DNA of 64,000 bases from a virus, in IMG/VR virus record IMGVR_UViG_3300035701_009377, positions 1 through 64,000 of that record; one strand, given 5' to 3'. Shown piece by piece: positions 1-7,794 of the stretch (positions are counted from its first letter, which is position 1; the number at the start of each line of letters is the position of its first letter). Below the pieces are notes generated by a model. It made no database searches and was not told the DNA's origin. It saw only the letters and a program-made list of their open reading frames with translations. Both the position numbers and the translations under genes were made by a program.

Positions 1-92
1 GTCTGGATCAACCCTCCGGCCGACCGGCCGGAACCCCGTGTGTTAGGGCTACCGCGCGACACTAATTCCGAAAAGCAGTTGTCTCAAACCGG

Positions 93-584
93 TTGACACG
101 CTCCGCTTTGGTTAATAGGGAGTTTCTGAAGCCTGATGAAAGGTTGTTTGTGACGCTGTGTGAGGAGGGGCGGTTGTATGAATACCTGATGGGACGGAGG
201 GAAATCCTGGTTCGAGACTGGATTAAGGAAGAGTTTTTCCAAATGATTTATGGGAAGAACAGCTTTCGGTCGCCGTTGAAGGATGATTTTAGGGAGTTGT
301 TCTCCGGTGTGGCGCAGGTCATGCAGGTTCATAAACGCCGAGATTATAGATTTCTGCCACGCCTGATGCAGAATATCGAGGCCAATTTCGTGATCAATGG
401 GCTTTGCCGCAGACTTATGAGGGAATTGCCTGAGGCCCCGGTATTTACGATCCACGACAGCTTGCTAACGACGGGGCAGTACGTGCAGGCATTTCAGGAG
501 GTGATCCTGGAGGAGTTTGCCCGTTTGGGTCTCCAGCCAACGCTGCATGTGAAGGACTATGGGGTCACAGGCGAAAGCTCGTGA
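93..584 (+). pseudogene. C-terminal fragment of a family A polymerase-like protein
   Basis: The frame is open from about position 66, and the first usable start is TTG at 93, giving about 163 residues. The C-terminal third carries FTIHDSLLTT, which resembles the motif C (HD) of family A DNA polymerases and related phage or plasmid proteins. It is preceded by MQNIEANFV, a helix typical of the stretch before motif C. A central KEEFFQMIYGK could be the end of the finger/O-helix region. There is no N-terminal polymerase part, exonuclease or motif A, so this is a truncated remnant. It lies in a region of broken genes left of the tRNA. It could instead be the end of a short protein I do not recognise. 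The polymerase resemblance is from memory of motifs only. Confidence 0.45.
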
Positions 585-1052
585 GAAAGGGCGGGCGTTC
601 TGTGGGAATGTGGCGGAGGGCTCTGTGGGGCTCGTGGCGGGGCTGCAATAAGAAGGGACGGCCGGGGAAGTCGTCTGAATTCAACAAGCCGCCAGATTGC
701 GTCCTGGGGGCTCACCGAGGCCGACTGGGTTGTCGGAACGCTTCTGTTCCAACTTTTGTACTGGTCCCAACGTCGTGATGCCGCCACGGAATAAGGCACT
801 GGTTAGGCCAGCCCCCTCTTGCAGGGACTGCGCCGTAACTGCGCTGGTGAAGAAATGCCCAGGTCAGCACCCCTGCAAGCCACTGAACTGTTCAGTCCCC
901 TTGGCGACAACCTTCCGTTTCTTCACGTCTGGACTGATTCCGATGCCGACTTCTGACGAGTGACACGTGACGGCGGCCAAACCAAGAGTTGTTCCCTTGG
1001 GCCAGCCGGTTGCTGATCCCGAATGGGGTGGCCGAGCAAAGTGCTACAACGC
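585..1052. other. No gene seen
   Basis: Neither strand has an open frame with a recognisable protein or a good ribosome binding site. It lies between two decayed genes and is probably degraded coding sequence. Confidence 0.5.
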
Positions 1053-2066
1053 CTACGCCTTTGCGATCCGCCGTTCCGCAATCTTCAGGTACTTCTTCTC
1101 CCGGTCGATGCCGATCGCCTTGCTGGCACCTTGATCCAGCCCGGCCAAGAGCATCGTGCCGCTGCCACAAAAAGGGTCGAGCAAAACTCCTTTCTTGGGC
1201 AAAATGTGGCGGCACCACCACGCCGCCAGATCATAAGGCGTCACGGCTGGATGGTCTTCGGTCTCAAGGGACTGGCCGCTGGCCGAAATTGGCAGGAGAT
1301 TGAAAGGCGTTGTTCCACCACGCTGGTCCGCTGCCTTCGTGATCGTGTCGTTGCGGCAGCATCGTCCGCTGGGGCCGATCCTCAACGCCATGTCCGAGCG
1401 GCGTTTTGCCGCCAACGAATCGGACGGAGACCAAAGCACCGCATCCTAGTTTCGGAAGCAATCGTGCGGGCCAAGCCAAACGCACATCTTCACGCTGGGG
1501 CGTAGCAGGCCGAACTCACGTTTTGCCCCTCGGGTCGGGGTGGCCGTGTAATTCCACCAATAGACATCTTCCACTAAGTTCCAGGTCTTTCCCGCCCAAA
1601 CCACGAACTCCCACAGCCAAAGCCGCATTTTTCCCATCCGCTCGGCGTTGGACTGAAGGACGAACACCGCCGATCCCTTTGGCTTCAGGATTCGACGGCA
1701 CTCGATGACGACATCCTTCATCAACGAGTGCCATTCCCTTTCGGAAATCCGTCCATATTCCCCCCTCGGCCGCACTTCGGCATACGGTGGGTCGCAGATG
1801 ATCGCATCAACGCTCTTGCTGGGCATCGTTTTCAGAACTTTGTGGCAGTCGCCGTGGATCAGTGTCGCCGCTTCAATCCTGTTTTTCTGCTCCACCGAAG
1901 GACCGGCGACGACCTTGGCGACTTCGTGGCCTTGTAGGTCTTGCCATCGATGCCAACCCGCCGACCCTGTTGGATAAAATATCCAACTGACTCCAGTTCG
2001 CCTCGGACGCTGGCAACGGTCGCATGGTGGACGCCGAGCATCTTGCCGATCCATCTGGATGTCCGA
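1053..2066 (-). pseudogene. Broken DNA methyltransferase with ParB/HTH-like N-terminal part
   Basis: Three pieces of one gene read right to left. The first (about 2066 to 1930) reads RWIGKMLGVHHATVASVR, like the helix-turn-helix part found ahead of some phage ParB-methyltransferase fusions. The reading then moves to another frame (about 1930 to 1446) with the target-binding motif CDPPYAE and a Rossmann region. At 1446 an in-frame TAG interrupts DCFRN-stop-DAVLW, and the same frame resumes to 1053 with the SAM-binding motif DPFCGSGTM. The DPPY-before-FCGSGT order is that of beta-class amino-methyltransferases. One frameshift plus one amber codon make it a pseudogene. TAG is an ordinary stop elsewhere in the window (for example 22746 and 23690), so recoding is unlikely. 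Confidence 0.75.
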
Positions 2067-2165
2067 GCCGAAATGGAAGCAACTGGTAAAATTTACCAGT
2101 TGGAAAAGACGGTCGGCGAGGACGGAGAATCTCGCCCTTCAGGGGGACGACCTCTGATATTGTAA
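2056..2165 (+). pseudogene. Inverted fragment of a ParB/HTH-like domain
   Basis: The + strand reads LDVRAEMEATGKIYQLEK followed by TVGEDGESRP and a TAA stop. This aligns without gaps to the minus-strand copy next to it (VRGELESVGYFIQQ... VGIDGK), sharing V-R-x-E-x-E, G, Q and V-G-x-D-G. The two related fragments lie head to head and meet at about 2053-2066, which points to an inversion or recombination between two homologous genes. No start or upstream domain is present. Confidence 0.55.
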
Positions 2166-2653
2166 TTCCTGGCGACGACCCTGCCGAGATTGGTAGGGGA
2201 TTGGGCCGCAGACGGTGCAGGGTCGCAGGGCTGCTCGTCCACAGGTGTTCTCGACTGCGGAGCTTCGCAGGCCGTCGGGATCGAGCGGATCGGGAAGTAT
2301 TCGAAGACGGCGAGGGAGAGGATTGGGCGGCGATGAAGGAATCAAAATCGCATTTGCGATGTTGATCTTCGACGGTCGCCGACGGCGACCACAGCAGGCT
2401 TCCACATTTCCATTTTTGGAAATCTGGAAACCTGAAATTCTGGACTGCCTCTCCCATTCGCTCGGGTGAAGCGGGCGAGTTTCCGATCTTCGCTGCAACG
2501 CTGTCCGTGTACTCCTTCCCGCACCAAGGCGGATCACCCCGTCGGGTTTAGGGCGACTATTGCGGCCCAAAGCGGCAACAGCCATCTGGCGGATCAACGG
2601 CGATGTTAAGGCGATCCTACGGTGGCGCTCGGCTGCCGTCCATTTTGCCGACC
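2166..2653. other. No intact gene seen; probably decayed coding sequence
   Basis: Several frames are open for 60-190 codons but none gives a recognisable protein or a start with a ribosome binding site. The minus strand at about 2530-2480 reads PPWCGKEYTDS for a short stretch, which could be leftover coding sequence. Confidence 0.4.
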
Positions 2654-2694
2654 AAATAGTTAGCAAAATAGTTAGCAGAAGCCAAAGTTAGCAG
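2654..2694. repeat. Short direct repeats beside the tRNA
   Basis: AAATAGTTAGCA occurs twice in tandem (2654-2665 and 2666-2677), and a third partial copy, AAAGTTAGCAG, follows at 2684-2694. They lie just beyond the tRNA terminator, about 290 bases from the integrase. Clusters of short direct repeats flanking an attachment site often bind integrase or excisionase, so these are candidate arm-type sites. That role is inference. Confidence 0.45.
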
Positions 2695-2703
2695 CCAGAC
2701 ACG

Positions 2704-2741
2704 AAAAAAGCCTTACGCAACTCGTTGCTGCGTAAGGCTTT
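2704..2741 (-). terminator. Rho-independent terminator of tRNA-Lys
   Basis: On the minus strand a 13-bp perfect stem (2741-2729 with 2719-2707) closes a 9-base loop and runs into six U residues (2709-2704). It starts a few bases after the tRNA 3' end, the classical position for a tRNA terminator. Confidence 0.88.
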
Positions 2742-2747
2742 AACTTA

Positions 2748-2820
2748 TGCCCCCTGAAGGACTTGAACCTTCGACCACCTGATTAAGAGTCAGATGCTCT
2801 ACCAACTGAGCTAAGGGGGC
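2748..2820 (-). tRNA. tRNA-Lys (anticodon CUU)
   Basis: The cloverleaf is complete on the minus strand. The acceptor stem GCCCCCT pairs with AGGGGGC. The anticodon stem CTGA/TCAG closes the 7-base loop CTCTTAA, giving anticodon CUU. The T arm is GAAGG-TTCAAGT-CCTTC and the discriminator base is A at 2748. CCA is not encoded. The 3' end points left, away from the integrase. The gene may be the host tRNA next to the integration site or a phage-carried tRNA. Confidence 0.95.
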
Positions 2821-2895
2821 GACGGAAGCTAAGTGCTTGTCAGTATTAGTCTTAACTGGCCTCGCAACTCGTACCTCCGTAGTGGCAATCTCCGG

Positions 2896-2919
2896 GACGA
2901 CAGTAGGTGACGACAGTAG
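2896..2919. repeat. 11-bp direct repeat upstream of the integrase
   Basis: GACGACAGTAG occurs at 2896-2906 and again at 2909-2919, about 60-80 bases before the integrase start. The position suits operators of the integrase promoter or integrase arm-type sites. The function is inference. Confidence 0.4.
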
Positions 2920-2975
2920 TTTACCCAAATTACCAGTCGTCGGGCCAATAGTCTATCCTTTAATGGAGAGGTGCC

Positions 2976-4250
2976 ATGCGTCATTCTACCAAAGCCCCAC
3001 GCCCTCACAAGCCCTACCCGGACTTCCCTCTTTTCCCCCACCGCAATGGACAATGGGCCAAGGTGATTCGGGGGGAAATGCACTACTTCGGCTCGTGGAA
3101 AACCGGTACTTGGCAAGACGCCCTTGCCGAGTTTCAGCGGCAGGCCCCGGCGTTGTACAATGGACAACAACCGGACCCCAAGCCGCAAGGCATGACCATC
3201 AAGGAAATGGTCAACCACTTCATGCATCACAGCAGCCTGAAGGTCAAGGCCGGGGAGTTGAAGCAGCGGACGTGGAACGAATATCAGACCTACGGCAACC
3301 GCATCATCGACGTGCTCGGGGCGGACTTCCCCTTGGAAGCCGTGGGACCACGAGCCGGGGAAAAGCTGTTTGAGGCCATGACGAAATGCCACCAATCGCC
3401 CCACTCGCTGGAAGGTGACAAGGCGAAGATCATGGTCTTCTTCAACTACGCCAACGACCAAGACTTCACCGAGCGGCCCATGAAACTGGGGTCACTGTTC
3501 CGGCGGGCCAGCCGCCGCGTGAAGCGCAAGCGCCGGCAAGAGACGCGCGGCCACAAGTTCTTCGAGGCCCAGGAAATTCGCCAGTTGCTAGCGGAGGCCC
3601 CGCCGCGACTGAAAGCGATGATCCTCTTGGCGGTCAATTGCGGTTTCGGCAACGAAGATTGCGCCACGCTTCGCTGTTCCGTCGTCGATCTGGAGAAGGG
3701 TTGGATCGACTTTAGCCGGGCGAAGACCGGCAAAGAACGCCGCTGCCCCCTTTGGCCCGAGACCGTGGCCGCGTTGCGGGAAGTCTATGCCCACCGCAAG
3801 GTGCCAAGCGACTCAGATCACTCCGACTTGGTGTTCGTGACGAAGTACGCGAACGCCTACAACGCGAAATCCAAAGACGGATCGGACAACCCGATCTCGC
3901 AGGTCTTTACGAAGCTGACGAAGAAGTTGCACCTGCATCGTAAAGGGCGTGGCTTCTATGCGCTGCGCCACGTCACCTACACCATCGGTCGGCGGCGGAG
4001 TGCCCTGGGAGCACAAATCATCATGGGCCACCTGGATGCTGAGCGGGTGGGCGAGTTCAGCAACCAGATTTCCGACGAGTGGTATGATGAAGCGGGCAAC
4101 ACCGCGATGGATCATCTGCTGCTGGCGGTGTCGAACTTCATTCACGATTGGCTGTTCCCGAGCAATACTCCGGCACCGGCGGTAGTGGTCGGCGACGCGG
4201 CGAACGCCGTCGCGGCGTCGGCGATTGTAGAGACGCCTGTATCGACGTGA
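2976..4250 (+). CDS. int: Tyrosine recombinase (phage integrase)
   Basis: Site-specific recombinase of 424 residues expected to integrate and excise the phage. An N-terminal SAM-like DNA-binding domain covers roughly residues 60-170 and the catalytic domain about 190-390. The box II region reads FYALRHVTYTIG, with Arg and His as in R-H, and IIMGHLD supplies the later Gly-His. A tyrosine near residue 370 (EWYDE) is the likely nucleophile. The usual box I arginine is not obvious: the stretch reads NCGFGNEDCATL. I associate this variant, with RCPLWPET downstream, with planctomycete integrases. A ribosome binding site (GGAGAGG) sits 5 bases before ATG 2976. The gene lies next to a tRNA-Lys and converges with the HTH gene, overlapping its 3' end by 113 bases. 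Confidence 0.93.
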   Translation: MRHSTKAPRPHKPYPDFPLFPHRNGQWAKVIRGEMHYFGSWKTGTWQDALAEFQRQAPALYNGQQPDPKPQGMTIKEMVNHFMHHSSLKVKAGELKQRTWNEYQTYGNRIIDVLGADFPLEAVGPRAGEKLFEAMTKCHQSPHSLEGDKAKIMVFFNYANDQDFTERPMKLGSLFRRASRRVKRKRRQETRGHKFFEAQEIRQLLAEAPPRLKAMILLAVNCGFGNEDCATLRCSVVDLEKGWIDFSRAKTGKERRCPLWPETVAALREVYAHRKVPSDSDHSDLVFVTKYANAYNAKSKDGSDNPISQVFTKLTKKLHLHRKGRGFYALRHVTYTIGRRRSALGAQIIMGHLDAERVGEFSNQISDEWYDEAGNTAMDHLLLAVSNFIHDWLFPSNTPAPAVVVGDAANAVAASAIVETPVST

Positions 4251-4578
4251 AGGCTTCCAAGTCATGCCGATAAATGCGGTAACGAGGGCGACCTTCGTCG
4301 GTAACGTTCAACGCCTTCAACTTGCCCTTGCGTATCCAGCCGAGAACTTTCGACCGCCTGACCCGTAGCGCCTGTGCCACTTCGGGGACGGTCAACGGTT
4401 GATCGTGTGAATGGGCTGCTTTCTCCGTCATGGCCAGCTTCTCGGCGGTGACCGGGGCCAGCATCATGGTGTGAACCTCCAGCATCACCGAGGCCAGCGT
4501 CAAGGTGGCCGCGGCAACCTTGTCACCCCCGGTCTGGTTCAGGTACTCGCCGTAAAGGGCGTTGACGGCAGCGTTCAC
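4138..4578 (-). CDS. HTH (MerR/AlpA-like, excisionase-type) DNA-binding protein
   Basis: About 146 residues. The C-terminal half contains LTVPEVAQALRVRRSKVLGW followed by IRKGKLKALN and a wing RPRYRIYRHDLEAF, the pattern of the HTH_17/excisionase DNA-binding domain. The start chosen is GTG 4578, which overlaps the stop of the upstream small gene as GTGA. A longer form from ATG 4638 would cut deep into that gene. The gene converges with the integrase and overlaps its end, a frequent arrangement for a directionality factor. It could be an excisionase or a regulator of the operon. The basic proline-rich tail is probably unstructured. Confidence 0.72.
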   Translation of the reverse strand: MNAAVNALYGEYLNQTGGDKVAAATLTLASVMLEVHTMMLAPVTAEKLAMTEKAAHSHDQPLTVPEVAQALRVRRSKVLGWIRKGKLKALNVTDEGRPRYRIYRHDLEAFTSIQASLQSPTPRRRSPRRRPLPPVPEYCSGTANRE

Positions 4579-4766
4579 GTTGCTCGATCTTCTTGATAAG
4601 GATGGTTTCTGCCCGGTTCCGGCGGCATCCGCATCCACCGCTTCTGCAACTCTTCAACCTGCCGGCGGCGCGGGTCGAACTCGGGGATGTTCGCCAACAA
4701 TTCCTGGATTGCCGGATTGACCGGCGGCTGGCTGCGGCGGATTTCGTCTTCGTTAGGCATCGGCAC
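4575..4766 (-). CDS. Small hypothetical protein
   Basis: 63 residues, acidic N-terminal half and basic C-terminal half, with NPAIQELLANIPEFDPRRRQ likely helical. No family recognised. It starts 6 bases after the stop of the 321-residue gene upstream and overlaps the HTH gene downstream by GTGA, so it is translated as part of the leftward operon. Confidence 0.6.
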   Translation of the reverse strand: MPMPNEDEIRRSQPPVNPAIQELLANIPEFDPRRRQVEELQKRWMRMPPEPGRNHPYQEDRAT

Positions 4767-4772
4767 CTCCCT

Positions 4773-5738
4773 TCATCGAACCCTGGTTCTGCGACGGGCC
4801 GGCAACGGGAAATCCTTGATCCAGCCCACCAATTCGGCGGCCTGATAGAGCGCCCCGTCCGCCCGTTGCAGAGCCATTCCGGCCCGCGAGGTGAGCGGCA
4901 CCATCTCCAGCGCGGTTTCCATTGCGTCGGCCAACTGGTCCTGCATCCGCGTGAGTAGGTCGGCGATGGCCGGCAGGTCGCAGCATTCGTCGAAACGCTT
5001 GGGTTCGGTCTCGACGCCTGGGTAGTAGACGTGGCTGTCGAAGTTGCGGTGAGACTGCGCGCACAGCGCGTCGTCCAAGGCAGAGCGGGCGGCGTTGAGG
5101 TTCTTTTCGACGCAGAAAAGCGCCTTGGCGACGGGGCGCGTCTTGCCCAGGTGACCGGCGACATCGCAGGCCAAGCGGCAGGCTTGATTGTTGAGGGCGT
5201 GAAGCGCCAGTCCCAGTTCGCGGTGCGTCGTCGGCCCAAGGGGACACTTCTCGCGTTGGTGCAGCACGATCCGCTGCGTGTGCCCCGGATACCAGTAGGA
5301 ATTGGGCAAAACGTGCCAGGTCAGATCGAGGGCCTTGGCCAGCGCGTCGAGCAGCTTGGCCGTGTCGCCGCAGAAGTGGTAAGGCTCGGAGACGAAGCAA
5401 ACGCCCGCCTTTGCGCAACAATCATAGCGGTTCTCTATGCAGGTGCCCCAGTGGTCCAGCCACCAGGGCATGTCCTTGACGGTAGCCTCCTCGGCGATTC
5501 GTCGAATCGTGTCGGAGAACGAGTCATCGCAGGAATACCGGGTGTCGGGCCACGTCCTGCGCCTGCGATAGGCCCGCAGCCGCACGTTTAGCCAAGCGGG
5601 GATTTGGCCCAGCTTGACCTTTCTCGGTTGCAGAATTTCGCGGGCGGCCTTGATCTGCCGGTCCCGCACCTCCGCTGCGGCGCGGTCGGCGGCACGCTTG
5701 GCCGCGCGTTGGGCATCGTCGGAAACAGTGGTCGGCAT
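4773..5738 (-). CDS. Hypothetical protein, cysteine-containing
   Basis: 321 residues starting MPTTVSDDAQRAAKRAADRA, a charged helical N-terminus. The middle part has several cysteines (CIENRYDCCAKAGVCF and FDECCDLP) that could bind metal. The C-terminal third looks helical (IADLLTRMQDQLADAMETAL). I do not recognise the family. It is the last large gene of the leftward early operon before the small HTH gene. Codon use is like its neighbours, with no sign of decay. Confidence 0.65.
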   Translation of the reverse strand: MPTTVSDDAQRAAKRAADRAAAEVRDRQIKAAREILQPRKVKLGQIPAWLNVRLRAYRRRRTWPDTRYSCDDSFSDTIRRIAEEATVKDMPWWLDHWGTCIENRYDCCAKAGVCFVSEPYHFCGDTAKLLDALAKALDLTWHVLPNSYWYPGHTQRIVLHQREKCPLGPTTHRELGLALHALNNQACRLACDVAGHLGKTRPVAKALFCVEKNLNAARSALDDALCAQSHRNFDSHVYYPGVETEPKRFDECCDLPAIADLLTRMQDQLADAMETALEMVPLTSRAGMALQRADGALYQAAELVGWIKDFPLPARRRTRVR

Positions 5739-5768
5739 TGGTTTCTCCGAACTGTTGGTTTTTGGGGA

Positions 5769-6044
5769 TTACAAGAGGCGGTTGTCGCGGTGCCTCTCGT
5801 GGATTTCATTCAGCACGTTCTTGACGTAGCGGCGGGCCACCTTGAAGCGCAGCACCAGGGCCGAGCCGAGGCAGCCGCCGACCGCCATCCCGACGCCTTG
5901 GAGGGCAGAGCTGCCCAGTTGGGTCAGCGTCTCCGTGCGGTGCGTCATGGCGTAGGTGACGGCTGACCCGGTTGCGGCGGCGACGACAATCAGGGCCAAG
6001 GCCCCCGTGCTGTAGGCAACCAGTTGTTGCAGTTTCACTTTCAT
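5769..6044 (-). CDS. Small membrane protein with two predicted membrane helices
   Basis: 91 residues from ATG 6044. Two hydrophobic segments are visible: GALALIVVAAATGSAVTYAM near residues 12-31, and a Gly/Ala-rich one (GVGMAVGGCLGSALVL) near 50-65. A basic C-terminus (RRYVKNVLNEIHERH) is likely cytoplasmic. The ATG overlaps the stop of the 33-residue gene upstream as ATGA. It could be a holin or an inner-membrane accessory protein, but sequence alone does not decide. Confidence 0.6.
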   Translation of the reverse strand: MKVKLQQLVAYSTGALALIVVAAATGSAVTYAMTHRTETLTQLGSSALQGVGMAVGGCLGSALVLRFKVARRYVKNVLNEIHERHRDNRLL

Positions 6045-6142
6045 GGGTTCTTTTCCAGCCTCCGAACGAAAAGTGACCACGCCGCCAAAGCGGCAACGGC
6101 CAGGGTGGCTTGGATCGTTGGCTCGATCAAATACCGGATCAT
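6041..6142 (-). CDS. 33-residue single-pass membrane peptide
   Basis: A very short gene: M-I-R-Y-L then a hydrophobic helix IQATLAVAALAAWSLFV and a basic tail RRLEKNP. Its ATG overlaps the upstream stop (ATGA at 6142-6139) and its TGA overlaps the next ATG (6044-6041), so both ends are translationally coupled. That tight fit and the clean N-in/C-out type hydrophobic segment argue it is a true gene. No function can be assigned. Confidence 0.6.
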   Translation of the reverse strand: MIRYLIEPTIQATLAVAALAAWSLFVRRLEKNP

Positions 6143-6396
6143 CGAAATATCCCACTGCCGGGACGAGTCGTGCGTTTTCCATAAGGGGGCTTTGCGGGAA
6201 CATGGAAGCTGACCTCCGTTTCCAAATCCCAGATGGCTTGTTCGAGGTCGTTTGGGATCGGGGTGCCTGCTTCACGGTACATCTGCATCATCGTCCGCAC
6301 CGCTCGCATTCGCTCGTGCAAGTTGCCAAGGGAATTAACGGAAGTTCCCAGGCGATACTGGCGGTGGCGTTCGATGTCGGCCTTCGTGAGCTTCAT
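6139..6396 (-). CDS. Small hypothetical protein
   Basis: 85 residues beginning MKLTKADIERHRQYRLGTSV, largely helical with NLHERMRAVRTMMQMYREAG. Start chosen at ATG 6396 because it overlaps the upstream stop as ATGA; the frame remains open further upstream but inside the previous gene. No family recognised. Confidence 0.6.
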   Translation of the reverse strand: MKLTKADIERHRQYRLGTSVNSLGNLHERMRAVRTMMQMYREAGTPIPNDLEQAIWDLETEVSFHVPAKPPYGKRTTRPGSGIFR

Positions 6397-6740
6397 GGTT
6401 GCGACACCTCCCTCGTACCGGCGCTGGCCTCCACAGCCGGCGTCCCGACAGCCTTGTGGTGCTTTTCGATCCGCGTCCACACGCGCTGGATGATCTTGTT
6501 GGCGGCGGCTTCCAGCTTCTCGATGTCCGCGGCGGCCTTCACGAGGACTTCGAGAGTCAGCACGTTCTCGTTGATCGTGCCGACGATTGCCGCGAAGTCG
6601 GGTGAGGCCGGGTCCAGTTCGTCCAGCGGCGGCAGCTTGGTGCCCACGTCCTGCCGCAGGGCGGCGATTGTCTCCGTCAATTCAGTGCGGACCTGGTGGA
6701 GGCTCGCCGGGGTGAGTTGTGTGAGTCGGTCGAGAGTCAT
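6393..6740 (-). CDS. Hypothetical helical protein
   Basis: 115 residues, mostly helical with a central heptad-like stretch (ENVLTLEVLVKAAADIEKLE) that could form a coiled coil. Coupled on both sides by ATGA overlaps (6740 and 6396). No known domain seen. Confidence 0.6.
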   Translation of the reverse strand: MTLDRLTQLTPASLHQVRTELTETIAALRQDVGTKLPPLDELDPASPDFAAIVGTINENVLTLEVLVKAAADIEKLEAAANKIIQRVWTRIEKHHKAVGTPAVEASAGTREVSQP

Positions 6741-7090
6741 TTGTCGTTCTCCAAAGGTTGCGGGGCAATGCCCAGACTGGCAATCAGGACGACGCGGTAT
6801 TCGTCGGGGTCACGGGTCTCTTCGATGCGGGTCTGCCAAGTGGCGACACGGCGGCGAAAATCTCTGCGGATTCGCCGGCAGAAGCGGCCTACAAGTTCGC
6901 TGGTCGCGTAGCGCAATTCCTCAAATCCCAATCCGGCCTTAACGATCCATCCGTCTTCCATGACATCGGGGACGATGGGATCGGCCATTGGCTCGATGGC
7001 CTTGATCTCGGACTCGTTGAGGACTTCGGCTACGAAGTTGTTGACGACGCGGCAATATCTGGCTCGTTCGCGGTTGACAGGCTTCTTCAT
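6737..7090 (-). CDS. Hypothetical protein
   Basis: 117 residues starting MKKPVNRERARYCRVVNNFV. The C-terminal half has a basic helical region (GRFCRRIRRDFRRRVATW) that might bind nucleic acid. ATGA overlaps join it to the exonuclease gene upstream and the next gene downstream. No family recognised. Confidence 0.6.
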   Translation of the reverse strand: MKKPVNRERARYCRVVNNFVAEVLNESEIKAIEPMADPIVPDVMEDGWIVKAGLGFEELRYATSELVGRFCRRIRRDFRRRVATWQTRIEETRDPDEYRVVLIASLGIAPQPLENDK

Positions 7091-7794
7091 GGCATCGACC
7101 TCAGACGGCTGACTCCCAGTCGAATCAGCCGCACGACCGCCAGCGCGTCTTCCACAGCGGTGTGGGCCACTTTGCCATCCAGCCCCGCCCGCTCGTAACA
7201 GGTCTTACTGTCCGGCAGCTTTTCATCATCTGGGCAGAGGAACAGAATGGCGGGGTCGATGGTGCGGTGGGACAGCCTTACGACCTGCTCGAAGCGTGGT
7301 AATCGCTTCAAGAATTGCCGGTCGAAGGAGGCGAAGTTCTTGCCGGCGGGGGTCAATGCCCTCTCCCCGTCCCAGCCGCAGGCGTCCCGCAGCCAGGCCG
7401 CGAAGTCGTCGGCAACCTGATCTGGGTCGCGCCACCACGGCTCTTGTTGGCCCGAAAGGTGCCGCAGCAAGTTGGCGTTCATCGCCAAGGCATAGGCGCT
7501 GCCGCGATATTCTTTGTGGTAGATCAGCCGGTGATAGACCGGCAGGTTATCAATGGGCTTCGTCCAGTTGTCGAACACGGCCCCAATTTCGAGTATCTGG
7601 CAGGTCTCGGGATCGAGGCCCGTGGTCTCGATGTCGATGCTGACGTAGGGCATCTTAGGCGTAACGGCCGGCAGCACTGGCTCCTTGGCGGCCCGCCAGT
7701 AGTGGCCGGTCCAGCCGCAGCCGGCGCAGCGCCCGACCTCGGGGCTCTCGGTCGGCTTCAATAGCTCTTCGCAGTTCGGGCAGAGTTTCTTCAC
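7087..7794 (-). CDS. DnaQ-like 3'-5' exonuclease with N-terminal zinc ribbon
   Basis: 235 residues. An N-terminal zinc ribbon is formed by CPNCEEL and CAGCGW (residues 4-30). The RNase H-like exonuclease domain follows, with SIDIETTGLDPE (Exo I, D-x-E near residues 52-64), KNFASFDRQFL (Exo II) and AHTAVEDALAVV (Exo III, H-x4-D), so it belongs to the DEDDh group. It would degrade DNA or RNA from the 3' end with two metal ions. The zinc ribbon is an uncommon addition and may help bind substrate. The GTG start overlaps the upstream stop as GTGA. A second DEDD-type exonuclease lies at 41486-42100. Confidence 0.85.
   Translation of the reverse strand: MKKLCPNCEELLKPTESPEVGRCAGCGWTGHYWRAAKEPVLPAVTPKMPYVSIDIETTGLDPETCQILEIGAVFDNWTKPIDNLPVYHRLIYHKEYRGSAYALAMNANLLRHLSGQQEPWWRDPDQVADDFAAWLRDACGWDGERALTPAGKNFASFDRQFLKRLPRFEQVVRLSHRTIDPAILFLCPDDEKLPDSKTCYERAGLDGKVAHTAVEDALAVVRLIRLGVSRLRSMP

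Noticed and set aside
1446-1448. Possible recoding of TAG as an amino acid in this phage
   Set aside because: Other clear genes end with TAG in the expected place (22746, 23690, 43083), and the broken methyltransferase also has a frameshift.
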